DNA of 64,000 bases from Bacteroidales bacterium (GTDB lineage Bacteria > Bacteroidota > Bacteroidia > Bacteroidales > UBA932). This document shows, piece by piece, positions 1 to 7,763 of the stretch (position 1 is the first letter of the stretch; each line of letters opens with the position of its first letter). The stretch lies in contig JAFZVQ010000003.1 of the NCBI GenBank assembly GCA_017617715.1, forward strand, positions 1 through 64,000. Reading direction: 5' to 3'. The translations under genes and the position numbers were made by a program. The notes under the pieces were generated by a model, which was not told the DNA's origin, did not search any database, and saw nothing but the letters and a program-made list of their open reading frames with translations.

Positions 1-163
1 AAGTTAAAAACTTTATTTGAATTCGCAAAATATTTTTACAAAAAATTTTGAAAAATTTTTAATATTTATTCTTCTCTACTGATTATCAAGCACTTACGTT
101 TAAGCAAAATATTCACGAATTCCCCGGATTCCTAAAATAAACGAAAGTAGTGCGAAGCACCTC
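1..163. other. AT-rich intergenic DNA, no gene seen
   Basis: The first stretch is very AT-rich, with runs of A and T, and holds no convincing open frame or RNA gene. It lies downstream of tRNA-Cys, which reads leftward. The gene beyond the window edge is not visible, so this may be another gene's promoter region. Confidence 0.5.
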
Positions 164-199
164 AAAAAAAATAGAGAGCCTTCGAGGCTCTCTTTTTTT
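164..199 (-). terminator. Intrinsic terminator of tRNA-Cys
   Basis: A perfect 9-bp stem (173-181 with 185-193) and a 3-base loop is flanked by an A-run on the left and a T-run on the right, so it can work in both directions. On the minus strand it starts a few bases after the tRNA 3' end. The symmetry continues outward to 157 and 206, so the outer arm includes the tRNA acceptor 3' strand. Confidence 0.8.
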
Positions 200-200
200 G

Positions 201-271
201 AGGTGCGTAGCGGAATCGAACCACTGTGACAGGTTTTGCAGACCTGCGCCTAGCCACTCGGCCAACGCACC
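201..271 (-). tRNA. tRNA-Cys (GCA anticodon)
   Basis: Read on the minus strand, the 7-bp acceptor stem GGTGCGT/ACGCACC closes the cloverleaf. The anticodon stem CAGGT/ACCTG holds loop CTGCAAA with anticodon GCA. The T arm carries the usual GGTTCGATTCC. The discriminator base is U, as expected for tRNA-Cys, and a full 3' CCA is not encoded. It has its own -7 box 12 bases upstream and an intrinsic terminator downstream, so it looks like a single-gene unit. Confidence 0.95.
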
Positions 272-283
272 GGAAGTGGAATG

Positions 284-314
284 CAAAGATACGACAAATA
301 TTTGAATTTGCAAT
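284..314 (-). promoter_or_regulatory. Promoter of tRNA-Cys
   Basis: On the minus strand a -7 box TATCTTTG (284-291) fits the Bacteroidetes consensus TAnnTTTG. An ATTG (311-314) lies 19 bases upstream where the -33 TTTG element is expected. The box ends 12 bases before the tRNA 5' end. Confidence 0.65.
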
Positions 315-316
315 AT

Positions 317-1408
317 CTACACGACAGCCTTTATCCTGAAGCCCTTTGTCGTGGGTTCTTCTATGATTTCCTTGGCCATTGCGCGAACCATCATAAAGGC
401 TATTTCGTCAACGTCTTCCCTCTCGAGCGGAGAGGAATTGAGGCCGGACATCATGAAAGCCACCGTGGTCTCTTCGGCATGGGCATTATAACTTAAGACC
501 ACGTGGAGCGGCAGATAATCCTTGAGGATCACCCGGGTCATCTCTTCCGTGATATGGGTCAGGGCTTCACGCTTGTCGGAAACATTGTATTTATTGCAGA
601 AAGCGGCCATGTCTGACTGCATGCCATAGAGGTCGAAGTCGGGGCTGTCGATGTCGAAAACCAGCTTTTGGATGCACTGCACGAAGGCTTTGGTGGCGCT
701 GTGGACGGGGCGCTCGAATATCTGTTCCGGGCTGCCGTCTTCGTAAATCAACCCCTCATTCATAAAGAAAATGCGGGAGCTGACGTCGCGAGCGAACTTC
801 ATCTCGTGCGTCACTATGAGCATGGTCATACCGGTGTCGCCGGCAAGCTGGCGGATGACGCTGAGCACCTCCCCTACCATTGTCGGATCCAGGGCGGAAG
901 TGGGTTCGTCGAAAAGCACCACCTCCGGCTTCATGGCAAGGCAGCGGGCTATTGCCACACGCTGCTTCTGGCCGCCTGACAAAGTATCTGGCATGGCGGA
1001 AGCTTTCTCTGCCAGCCGCACCATACGCAGCAAGGCCATGCCCTCCTGACGAGCCGTCTCCGGATCCAGGTGCAGCAGCTTGCAGGGAGCATAGATGATG
1101 TTTTCCAGAACGGTCATGTCGGAGAACAGGTTGAAGTTCTGGAACACCATTCCCATCCTCTTGCGCAACTTGTGGAACGGGTAGTTTTTCGCCAGGATAT
1201 TCTCGCCGTCCACGATTATTTCCCCACCGGAAGGGGTCTCAAGACCGTTCAAGATTCGCAAAAAGGTGCTTTTTCCGGTCCCGGAAGGGCCAATGATACT
1301 GATCACCTCACCCTGGCTGATATCGCAGTTGACATCCTTCAGCACCTGGAAAACCGTGCCGTCCGGATTGTGGTAAGTCTTGCTAAGATGCCTTACGGAG
1401 ATATTCAT
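317..1408 (-). CDS. Amino-acid-type ABC transporter ATPase with C-terminal extension
   Basis: This is the ATPase of a polar amino acid (GlnQ/HisP-like) importer and would sit on the cytoplasmic face of the fused permease encoded just upstream. Seen: Walker [10 protein letters not shown] at residues 40-48, signature LSGGQKQR at 143-150, Walker B VVLFDEP from 163, and an H-loop histidine in IVTHEM near 199. GlnQ proteins are usually about 240-250 residues; this one has 363, leaving roughly 115 extra C-terminal residues with no motif I recognise. Its start overlaps the permease stop by 4 bases (ATGA), so the two are probably translated together. The substrate cannot be read from the sequence. 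Confidence 0.9.
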   Translation of the reverse strand: MNISVRHLSKTYHNPDGTVFQVLKDVNCDISQGEVISIIGPSGTGKSTFLRILNGLETPSGGEIIVDGENILAKNYPFHKLRKRMGMVFQNFNLFSDMTVLENIIYAPCKLLHLDPETARQEGMALLRMVRLAEKASAMPDTLSGGQKQRVAIARCLAMKPEVVLFDEPTSALDPTMVGEVLSVIRQLAGDTGMTMLIVTHEMKFARDVSSRIFFMNEGLIYEDGSPEQIFERPVHSATKAFVQCIQKLVFDIDSPDFDLYGMQSDMAAFCNKYNVSDKREALTHITEEMTRVILKDYLPLHVVLSYNAHAEETTVAFMMSGLNSSPLEREDVDEIAFMMVRAMAKEIIEEPTTKGFRIKAVV

Positions 1409-2880
1409 ATCTTACGTGAACGGTTAAAAATGAGATTCAGCAGCAGGCCAAGCAACCAGGCCAGCAGGAAATAAAGTATGGTCACGACCAGCAACGGAAG
1501 GAACGCATCGAAAGTGCGGCTCCGGATAAGGTCGCTGGCTCGCGTGAGGTCATGGACGGCTATATAACCGACTATGGAGGTGCCCTTCAGCAGCGCCACG
1601 CACTGCCCCGTGAAGAGCGGCAGGCCCTTCTTGACAGCCTGAGGGAGGACAATGCCACCGAATGTCTGGAACTTTGTGAAGCCGAGTGCAAGGCCCGCTT
1701 CAGTCTGGCCGCGGGGCACGGAATCAAGTGCAGTGCGATACACGCCTCCGGCGCTGGAAGCGAAATTGAGGCCGAATGCAACCACTGCGACGAAGGAAGC
1801 ACCCAGGGACGAGTGGCCGAAAACCACATAGAACATGATCAGCAGCAGCACCAGCATGGGGACGCCCCTCATGAATGCGCCATAAAGGGAGGCTGCTTTC
1901 TTAACCCACTTGCGCCTGCTTCCGGACATGAAACACAAGCCTATGCCCAGAATGGAGCCCAGCAAAATCGACAGAATGGTAATCTTCACGGTCTCCAGCA
2001 AGCCGTCGGTTATGAAACGCCAGCGCTGCTCCTCAATCAAATTCTGATGGATGTCTTTCCGCAGTTTCTGCCAGAAAGGAACGGAAGCGTGCTGCGACGC
2101 GTCATCCCGCACAAAATAGGCGGAATGATAATAATGGTAGGGAGCGCTGAACAGGAACCGCTGCATCCTCTCTTCCGTCACAAACACGCACCCCATCATT
2201 ATGTCGATATCTCCCGTCTCAAGACTCATCATCACGGAAGCCGGAGCAAACGACTTGAAGACCAGGGGTCGGTCGGTGTACTCACCGAACAAATACATTA
2301 TCTCGCTCTCCAGGCCGAACCAGTCATCACGGATACGGAAGGAAATCGGAGCGATTGCCCCGGCCGTCCCGACATATATGGGCTTACCTGAACCTTTATT
2401 TGGATACACTTTCAAAGGATCAGGATAAATACCGCCGTTCTCAAGCCAGACCACACACAGGCTATCGATAGTGCCGGACGCCATGGCCTCGGACAAAAAA
2501 GCGTTGAATTCAGCCTGGAGCCCGGCATCGGTCTTGCGGAATCCGAACGCGGCCGGATACTCGGCACTCCCCTTGACGGCCATTTTCAAGCTCAGTTCGT
2601 CCAGCATCCGGGGGCTGAAAACACACTCGTCGTTTACACCCACATCCACAAGCCGGCTCGAAATCGCATGGGCCTGGTCTATATCGTTGTTGAAGCGGCA
2701 GAGGGTTATGTCATCTCGCAGGGAAAGATCCATGTCGTAACAGGAGCCCGTCACCACACCTACTTTCAGTCCGGCGATATCCTCCTCCGATTCAAGGACG
2801 GCAGAAGGGACTCCTCCTCCTGAGCAGGCACCCAGGAACAGCAGTGAAAACAAAAATACAAACGTCAGGCGTCTATACAT
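1405..2880 (-). CDS. Lipoprotein binding domain(s) fused to ABC permease
   Basis: This protein fuses the substrate-binding and membrane parts of a polar amino acid importer. Residues 1-19 are a lipoprotein signal (lipobox LGAC, Cys19). Residues about 35-150 resemble one incomplete type 3 periplasmic binding domain. Residues about 165-280 resemble a second, with the typical GDIDIMMG and [10 protein letters not shown] stretches. From about 290 to the end is a HisM/GlnP permease with the coupling motif [20 protein letters not shown]. Normal importers encode these parts separately. It has its own -7 box at 2904-2911 and diverges from the MscS gene. Substrate unknown. Confidence 0.87.
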   Translation of the reverse strand: MYRRLTFVFLFSLLFLGACSGGGVPSAVLESEEDIAGLKVGVVTGSCYDMDLSLRDDITLCRFNNDIDQAHAISSRLVDVGVNDECVFSPRMLDELSLKMAVKGSAEYPAAFGFRKTDAGLQAEFNAFLSEAMASGTIDSLCVVWLENGGIYPDPLKVYPNKGSGKPIYVGTAGAIAPISFRIRDDWFGLESEIMYLFGEYTDRPLVFKSFAPASVMMSLETGDIDIMMGCVFVTEERMQRFLFSAPYHYYHSAYFVRDDASQHASVPFWQKLRKDIHQNLIEEQRWRFITDGLLETVKITILSILLGSILGIGLCFMSGSRRKWVKKAASLYGAFMRGVPMLVLLLIMFYVVFGHSSLGASFVAVVAFGLNFASSAGGVYRTALDSVPRGQTEAGLALGFTKFQTFGGIVLPQAVKKGLPLFTGQCVALLKGTSIVGYIAVHDLTRASDLIRSRTFDAFLPLLVVTILYFLLAWLLGLLLNLIFNRSRKI

Positions 2881-2903
2881 AGAATATCAGAATAGTGGCA
2901 TCA

Positions 2904-2934
2904 CAAATATATGAATAATTCAGCTTTTTTCAAT
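2904..2934 (-). promoter_or_regulatory. Promoter of the ABC importer operon
   Basis: Minus strand: -7 box TATATTTG (2904-2911) fits TAnnTTTG, with ATTG (2931-2934) 19 bases upstream as -33 element. The box lies 23 bases before the ATG at 2880. Confidence 0.6.
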
Positions 2935-2941
2935 ATATTTG
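2934..2941 (+). promoter_or_regulatory. -7 box of the MscS gene, very close to the ATG
   Basis: TATATTTG matches TAnnTTTG exactly but ends only 4 bases before the ATG at 2946. If it is used, the transcript would begin at or beside the start codon and have no leader. No clear -33 TTTG is visible. Confidence 0.5.
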
Positions 2942-2945
2942 CCAT

Positions 2946-5603
2946 ATGGTTAAGACACTCAGACGCATAGCCCTAATCCTGCCGGTCCTGCTTCTTGCAC
3001 TCCCGGCAAGCGCCGCACTCAACGAGCATGAGCTTGGGCAAACCCTCCATTCACTCAGGACGGAACTCCGTAAGGACTACCAGAAGCGCATCGCCGCAGA
3101 CAAAAGGTTCTCCGATCAATACAAGGCCCAGCGCCGGCAGATGATAGCCACGACCAGGAAGTCCAACGAACTCGCCCTGCTCCTTTATTCCCAGAAGCAG
3201 GACTATACGTTCGACCTCACGTACGCCCTCGGCACCGTGACAAGTGAGTATAACGACTTCACATCCAACCGTCTCCCCTACGACCGCATGGTCACGCGCC
3301 TGGACTGGGACATCGAGCGCTACGCCAGGCTTCTGGAGTCGTTGCGCCGCATTCCGCCGCAGCTGGGCAAGATCAGGATGATTCCCGACAGCCTCGCCTA
3401 CCACAACGAGAACATCGACAGGATCAGTGCGAAATACCCTCCCATCCGCTCCCGCAAGGACCTGGAGCGCCTTCGCAAGGCCATTGAAGAACGGATGGCG
3501 GCCGACACCCTGAACAAGGAGAGGCCATTTTTCCTCTCTGAAGAAGAGGAAGCCGACAGGGACTCCTGCGTTTTTTATGCCGCCGAACTGCTCAAGATGT
3601 GCGCAAGCAACAAGAGCCGCGTCATAGCCGACAGCACCCATTACCAGCAGTCCTATCTCCGCCTCAAAGAATCCAATGACTATGCGATGGAGCGCTACCA
3701 GCAGCTTCAGGACCGCATTTTTGTCCAGGGGCAGTCTCCATATTCCACCATACTCAAGGGCTTCAAGTTCCAATGGGCATACGCAGCCAGGGAAATCCAC
3801 GAAAAATATAATTTCGCCACCCTTGAACACCTTGATCGCGACAGCATCACGTTCAGCAGCCCTTCCCGCGGGCCCCTGCTCGTAGTATTCCTAATACTGG
3901 AAGTGCTCTGCCTGCTGCTTCTCATCCTTATAATCGCCCTGCTTTTCAAACTGGCTGTACGCTTGTTCAAGGGTTTGAAACAGTCCGTATCAAAGGAGCA
4001 GCATTTCAGTTTAATCGCACTTATAGCCGTTATTATCAACGGTATATTGTTGTATTCCCTGCCGGGCGGCGAAGACAATTTCATGTCGTCTGCCGCCTCG
4101 CTGATGGGCACCTACCTGTGGCTCCTCGGCGCCACCATAGCAGCCCTTCTCATAAGGCTCAAGCCGGAAGACCTACGCAGCGGCATCAAGCAATATATGC
4201 CGCTTATGACCACGGCTCTCGTGGTGATCGGGCTGCGTATAGTGTTCATGCCCAACTCCATGATGAATATAGTGTTCACGCCCCTGCTGCTCATATTCCT
4301 CATATGGCAGTTGACCGTGTGCCTGAAATACGGCGCCCGCACAAGCAGCGTGGACAGGACGCTGGGATGGCTCACCATGATCGTTCTGGGCGCCGCCACC
4401 ATAACCAGTTTTGTGGGCTACATCTTCGTCGCCCTTATCATAATGGTCTGGTGGTTCTTCCAGATCGCCACCATCCTCACGCTCATCACCATCTTCCACC
4501 TCCTTGAGCAGTTCAGGGTCACGAAACTCAAAGAAATAGTCGATGATTACAAGAAGAGGCTCACTTTCGTGAGCGCGGCGGAAAGGGACAACCTCACGTT
4601 CGGCGCCACATGGGCCTATGATTTCATCAAGACCGTCGTGATGCCGCTCTTCGCCCTGCTTTCGATTCCTTTCAGCATAAAGCTGGCTCTGGGCATATTC
4701 GACTTCAACGACATCTTCGACTCTCTCTACAACAGCAATTTCATCAACCTGACCAACGCCGACGGCGCCCCTGCATTCCGCATGTCTTTCAAGAGCATAG
4801 TGGTGCTTACCTGGGTGTTCTTCATTTTCCGGTATATCAACTATGCAGCGTATTCGCTCTTCCTGAGTTTCCGTTACTCAAGCCAGCTTAAACGCACCGG
4901 CCGCAAGACAGTACGCAAGGACGAGATCAATTTCTCCCTCGGCAAGAGCCTTATCAACATTATAGTGTGGTTCACCTACATCGTTGTGGTGATACTGACG
5001 CTGAAGATTCCTACCGCATCCCTGACGATTATCGCTGGAGGTCTCTCCGCCGGTATCGGTATCGCACTCAAGGACGTCATCAACAATTTCATATACGGCA
5101 TACAGCTGATGTCCGGGCGCGTCCGTGTGGGAGACTGGATAGAATGCGACGGGGTCCGCGGCAAAGTGACTAATATCAGCTACCAGAGCACCCAGATAGA
5201 GACTCTCGAAAACGCCGAAATGTCGTTCCTTAACGCAACTCTCTTCGCCAAGAACTTCAGCAACCTGACCCACAACAATTCCTACGAGTTCATCAAGATA
5301 ATAGTTGGCGTGAGCTACGGCACTGAAGTGGAAAAAGTGCGGCAGGTGCTTGTGGACGCCATGCAGGAGCTTCGCACCAAAGATGCCTACGGGCGCGAAG
5401 TGGTGGATCCGAAGAGGGGCATCTACGTGGTGTTCGAGGGCTTCGGCGACAGCTCCGTGAACCTTGCCGTCAAGCAGTCCGTACTGGTGTCAGAGCGCAT
5501 AGCCTACGTCGACAAGGCCAGGGAAATAATCTACGACACGCTCAACAAGAACGGCATCACCATCCCGTTCCCGCAGCGCGACATACACGTGATAGACAAG
5601 TAA
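2946..5603 (+). CDS. Large MscS-family mechanosensitive channel
   Basis: This is a tension-gated channel of the inner membrane that releases solutes on hypo-osmotic shock. At 885 residues it belongs to the large MscK/MscM-like class rather than short MscS (about 290). Residues 1-23 are a signal peptide ending ASA. Up to about 305 is a helical periplasmic region. About 308-660 holds many membrane segments. The conserved MscS pore helix, beta domain and cytoplasmic alpha/beta domain occupy about 670-885; GGLSAGIGIALKDVINNF and the following GDWIE are diagnostic. The ATG is preferred because the signal peptide begins there, although it sits 4 bases after a -7 box. Confidence 0.93.
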   Translation: MVKTLRRIALILPVLLLALPASAALNEHELGQTLHSLRTELRKDYQKRIAADKRFSDQYKAQRRQMIATTRKSNELALLLYSQKQDYTFDLTYALGTVTSEYNDFTSNRLPYDRMVTRLDWDIERYARLLESLRRIPPQLGKIRMIPDSLAYHNENIDRISAKYPPIRSRKDLERLRKAIEERMAADTLNKERPFFLSEEEEADRDSCVFYAAELLKMCASNKSRVIADSTHYQQSYLRLKESNDYAMERYQQLQDRIFVQGQSPYSTILKGFKFQWAYAAREIHEKYNFATLEHLDRDSITFSSPSRGPLLVVFLILEVLCLLLLILIIALLFKLAVRLFKGLKQSVSKEQHFSLIALIAVIINGILLYSLPGGEDNFMSSAASLMGTYLWLLGATIAALLIRLKPEDLRSGIKQYMPLMTTALVVIGLRIVFMPNSMMNIVFTPLLLIFLIWQLTVCLKYGARTSSVDRTLGWLTMIVLGAATITSFVGYIFVALIIMVWWFFQIATILTLITIFHLLEQFRVTKLKEIVDDYKKRLTFVSAAERDNLTFGATWAYDFIKTVVMPLFALLSIPFSIKLALGIFDFNDIFDSLYNSNFINLTNADGAPAFRMSFKSIVVLTWVFFIFRYINYAAYSLFLSFRYSSQLKRTGRKTVRKDEINFSLGKSLINIIVWFTYIVVVILTLKIPTASLTIIAGGLSAGIGIALKDVINNFIYGIQLMSGRVRVGDWIECDGVRGKVTNISYQSTQIETLENAEMSFLNATLFAKNFSNLTHNNSYEFIKIIVGVSYGTEVEKVRQVLVDAMQELRTKDAYGREVVDPKRGIYVVFEGFGDSSVNLAVKQSVLVSERIAYVDKAREIIYDTLNKNGITIPFPQRDIHVIDK

Positions 5604-5625
5604 AGACTCAGAAATAGACCTTATT

Positions 5626-6036
5626 ATGAAACATCTTTTGTTCATTTTCGTTGCAACCGCAGCCCTGCTCGCAGGCACTGACGCCTTCGCCCAGAGGCTC
5701 ACCGGATCCAACTACGCCACAGTCGGTTACGTCAAGTCCGACGGCACCATCCAGGACGGCAGCTACCGCACCATCGGTCACATCAAGTCTGACGGCACCG
5801 TCCAGGACGGCAGTTACCGCACTATCGGCCACATCAAGTCCGACGGCACCATCCAGGACGGCAGCTACCGCACTATCGGCCACGTCAAGTCCGACGGCAC
5901 CGTCCAGGACGGCAGCTACCGCACTATCGGCCACATCAAGTCCGACGGCACCGTCCAGGACGGCAGCTACCGCACCATCGGCCATGCCAGCGGCGTCAAA
6001 AAAGAATGGGCCGCCTTCTGCTTTTTCTTCTTCTAA
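5626..6036 (+). CDS. Small secreted protein of five 17-residue repeats
   Basis: 136 residues. A signal peptide (1-22, ending DAFAQ) is followed by a partial unit (SNYATVGY), then five near-identical 17-residue units of the type IKSDGTVQDGSYRTIGH, and a tail KKEWAAFCFFFF rich in phenylalanine. From memory, Bacteroidetes proteins with this repeat are annotated as 5-fold beta-flower proteins, with the repeats forming blades around an axis; the function is unknown to me. The stop codon TAA overlaps the umuD ATG by one base (TAATG), and the gene starts 22 bases after the MscS stop, so it is probably cotranscribed with its neighbours. The aromatic tail could be a core strand or a sorting tail; that is a guess. 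Confidence 0.82.
   Translation: MKHLLFIFVATAALLAGTDAFAQRLTGSNYATVGYVKSDGTIQDGSYRTIGHIKSDGTVQDGSYRTIGHIKSDGTIQDGSYRTIGHVKSDGTVQDGSYRTIGHIKSDGTVQDGSYRTIGHASGVKKEWAAFCFFFF
5731..5985 (+). repeat. Five tandem 51-bp coding repeats
   Basis: Five in-frame copies of a 51-bp unit lie head to tail with no spacers, differing by a few third-position and I/V changes. They encode the 17-residue blades of the protein at 5626-6036. Such identity makes the copy number prone to slippage or recombination. Confidence 0.95.
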
Positions 6037-6449
6037 TGGAACCTAACAGAATAGACGAGCAGTTTGAGTCGGAGATGCTGGGGTCGGTGAAGGCCGGCTT
6101 CCCTTCTCCTGCGGAAGGTGTGCGCGAAAAGCTCGACCTGGTCAAGCTGCTTGTCAGACACTCCGCCTCGACCTTTTTCTTCCGTATCGACGGCGTATCC
6201 ATGGTCGATGCAGACATGGACGAAGGCGACATTATCATAGTGGACCGCGCAGTCGACCCATACGACGGCTGCAAGGCGGTCTGCTACATCGACGGAGAAT
6301 ACACCGTAAAAAAAGTACGCATCAGGCCCGGAGGCGCCCTCCTCGTGCCCTGCAACGACAACAACACCCGCTACAAGCCCATCCCCGTGGGTCCGGAAGA
6401 CGACTTCCTGATCTGGGGCGTTGTCACATATATCATAAAGAAGGCGTAG
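6036..6449 (+). CDS. umuD: UmuD-like S24 self-cleaving protease subunit of Pol V
   Basis: UmuD is activated by RecA-driven self-cleavage and then joins UmuC as translesion polymerase V. 137 residues from the ATG at 6036; an in-frame ATG 30 bases upstream lies inside the repeat gene and adds only a hydrophobic stretch, so it was not used. Seen: likely cleavage site Ala20-Gly21 in VKAGFPSP, catalytic Ser55 in GVSM, catalytic Lys92 in EYTVKK. The start overlaps the upstream stop by one base, and umuC follows with no gap. No LexA-type operator is recognisable; control is probably at the start of the shared transcript. Confidence 0.92.
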   Translation: MEPNRIDEQFESEMLGSVKAGFPSPAEGVREKLDLVKLLVRHSASTFFFRIDGVSMVDADMDEGDIIIVDRAVDPYDGCKAVCYIDGEYTVKKVRIRPGGALLVPCNDNNTRYKPIPVGPEDDFLIWGVVTYIIKKA

Positions 6450-7715
6450 ATGTTCGCCCTTGCCGACTGCAACAACTTTTTCGCTTCCTGCGAAAGGGTC
6501 TTCCGTCCGGAACTCAACGGGAAGCCTGTCATCGTGCTTTCCAATAACGACGGATGCGCGGTGGCCCGGTCCAACGAAGCCAAAGCCCTCGGCATAAAGA
6601 TGGGCGCTCCCCTGTTTCAGATACGCGACATCGTGGAAAAGCACCACGTCGCCGTGTTCAGCTCCAATTTCGCGCTGTACGGCGACATGTCACGCCGCGT
6701 CCAGGAAGTGCTGCGCGGCTATGCGCCGTCCGTGGAACAGTATTCCATCGACGAATCGTTCCTGGACCTCCGCGGCATGCATATTCCCGACCCTGACGCC
6801 TTCGCAAAGCAGATTTCCCGGGACTGCCGCCGCCTCACCGCAATCCCGGTATCGGTGGGAATCGCCCCGACAAAAACCCTTGCCAAAATAGCGTCCAAGC
6901 TATGCAAACAGTACCCCAAACTGCGCGGCGGCTGCTACATGCATCGCCCCGTGGACATAGAAAAGGTGCTCCGTAGTTTCCCCGTGGAAGACGTGTGGGG
7001 AATAGGCAGGCGCTCGGCCAGGAAGCTTGAAAGCATGCAGGTACGGACAGCGTGGGACTATGTTCGCCTGCCGGAAACCTCCATACGCAAACTCTTTGCC
7101 CTGCCGGGGTACAGGACATGGCTCGAATTGCAAGGCACCCCGGCCATCCAGTTTGAGGACCTTTTGGAGCCCCGGCAGACCATCTGCGTGTCGCGCAGTT
7201 TCGCCAAGGAGATTTCCGACTGCGAGCTCCTGTGCGAGCAGGTGGCGAACTTTGCCGAAAGCGCAGTGCGGAAACTGCGCGAGCAGCATTCGCTGGCTTT
7301 GGAAATGGCGGCATTCGCCTTCACCAACCGGTTCAAGGAGAGCGCCCCGCAGACTTTCGGCTCGCGCGTCTCCGTGTTTCAGGACGCCACGTCCGACCAC
7401 CGCGCCATAGTGAGCGCAGCAGTGGCCGCCACGCGCGGGCTGTTCCGTGCCGGATTCGCCTACAAGAAAGCCGGGGTTGTGATCACGAAACTGATCCAGG
7501 AAGAAGACCACGTGCGGTCGCTCTTCGCAGACGAAAAGGCGGAAGAGAAAGACGCCCGCCTGTCGTCTTCCATCGACGGTATAAAGCGCGCATTCGGTTC
7601 ACAGTCAATTCTTTTCGGCATCCAGGGAGATGGCCGCATCAAGATGTCCCGCGAGCACCAGTCGCCCCACTACACCACCCTCTGGAGCGACATTCCCAAA
7701 ACCAGCGTGAAATAA
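6450..7715 (+). CDS. umuC: UmuC-like Y-family DNA polymerase
   Basis: Catalytic subunit of error-prone polymerase V, copying past DNA lesions. 421 residues, the usual length. Seen: Asp6 in LADCNNF and the acidic pair D101-E102 in YSIDESFLDL, which bind the catalytic metals; the fingers sequence SNNDGCAVARS; a helix-hairpin-helix region near 180-200 (VEDVWGIGRRS); then the little-finger domain. The ATG directly follows the umuD stop. An in-line umuDC pair next to a beta-flower gene is unusual; the polymerase itself looks intact. Confidence 0.95.
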   Translation: MFALADCNNFFASCERVFRPELNGKPVIVLSNNDGCAVARSNEAKALGIKMGAPLFQIRDIVEKHHVAVFSSNFALYGDMSRRVQEVLRGYAPSVEQYSIDESFLDLRGMHIPDPDAFAKQISRDCRRLTAIPVSVGIAPTKTLAKIASKLCKQYPKLRGGCYMHRPVDIEKVLRSFPVEDVWGIGRRSARKLESMQVRTAWDYVRLPETSIRKLFALPGYRTWLELQGTPAIQFEDLLEPRQTICVSRSFAKEISDCELLCEQVANFAESAVRKLREQHSLALEMAAFAFTNRFKESAPQTFGSRVSVFQDATSDHRAIVSAAVAATRGLFRAGFAYKKAGVVITKLIQEEDHVRSLFADEKAEEKDARLSSSIDGIKRAFGSQSILFGIQGDGRIKMSREHQSPHYTTLWSDIPKTSVK

Positions 7716-7763
7716 TTCTCAATATTTTTCTTAACTTAGCAAGACAATTCAAATGCTCTTGCT

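Noticed and set aside
5731-5985. Regular repeats that might suggest a CRISPR array
   Set aside because: The units abut without spacers, are 51 bp long and in frame, and encode protein repeats; no cas genes are present.
6000-6040. A LexA/SOS operator before umuD
   Set aside because: No dyad of the known SOS-box types is recognisable here or before the repeat gene at 5626; Bacteroidetes operators differ, and none can be claimed.
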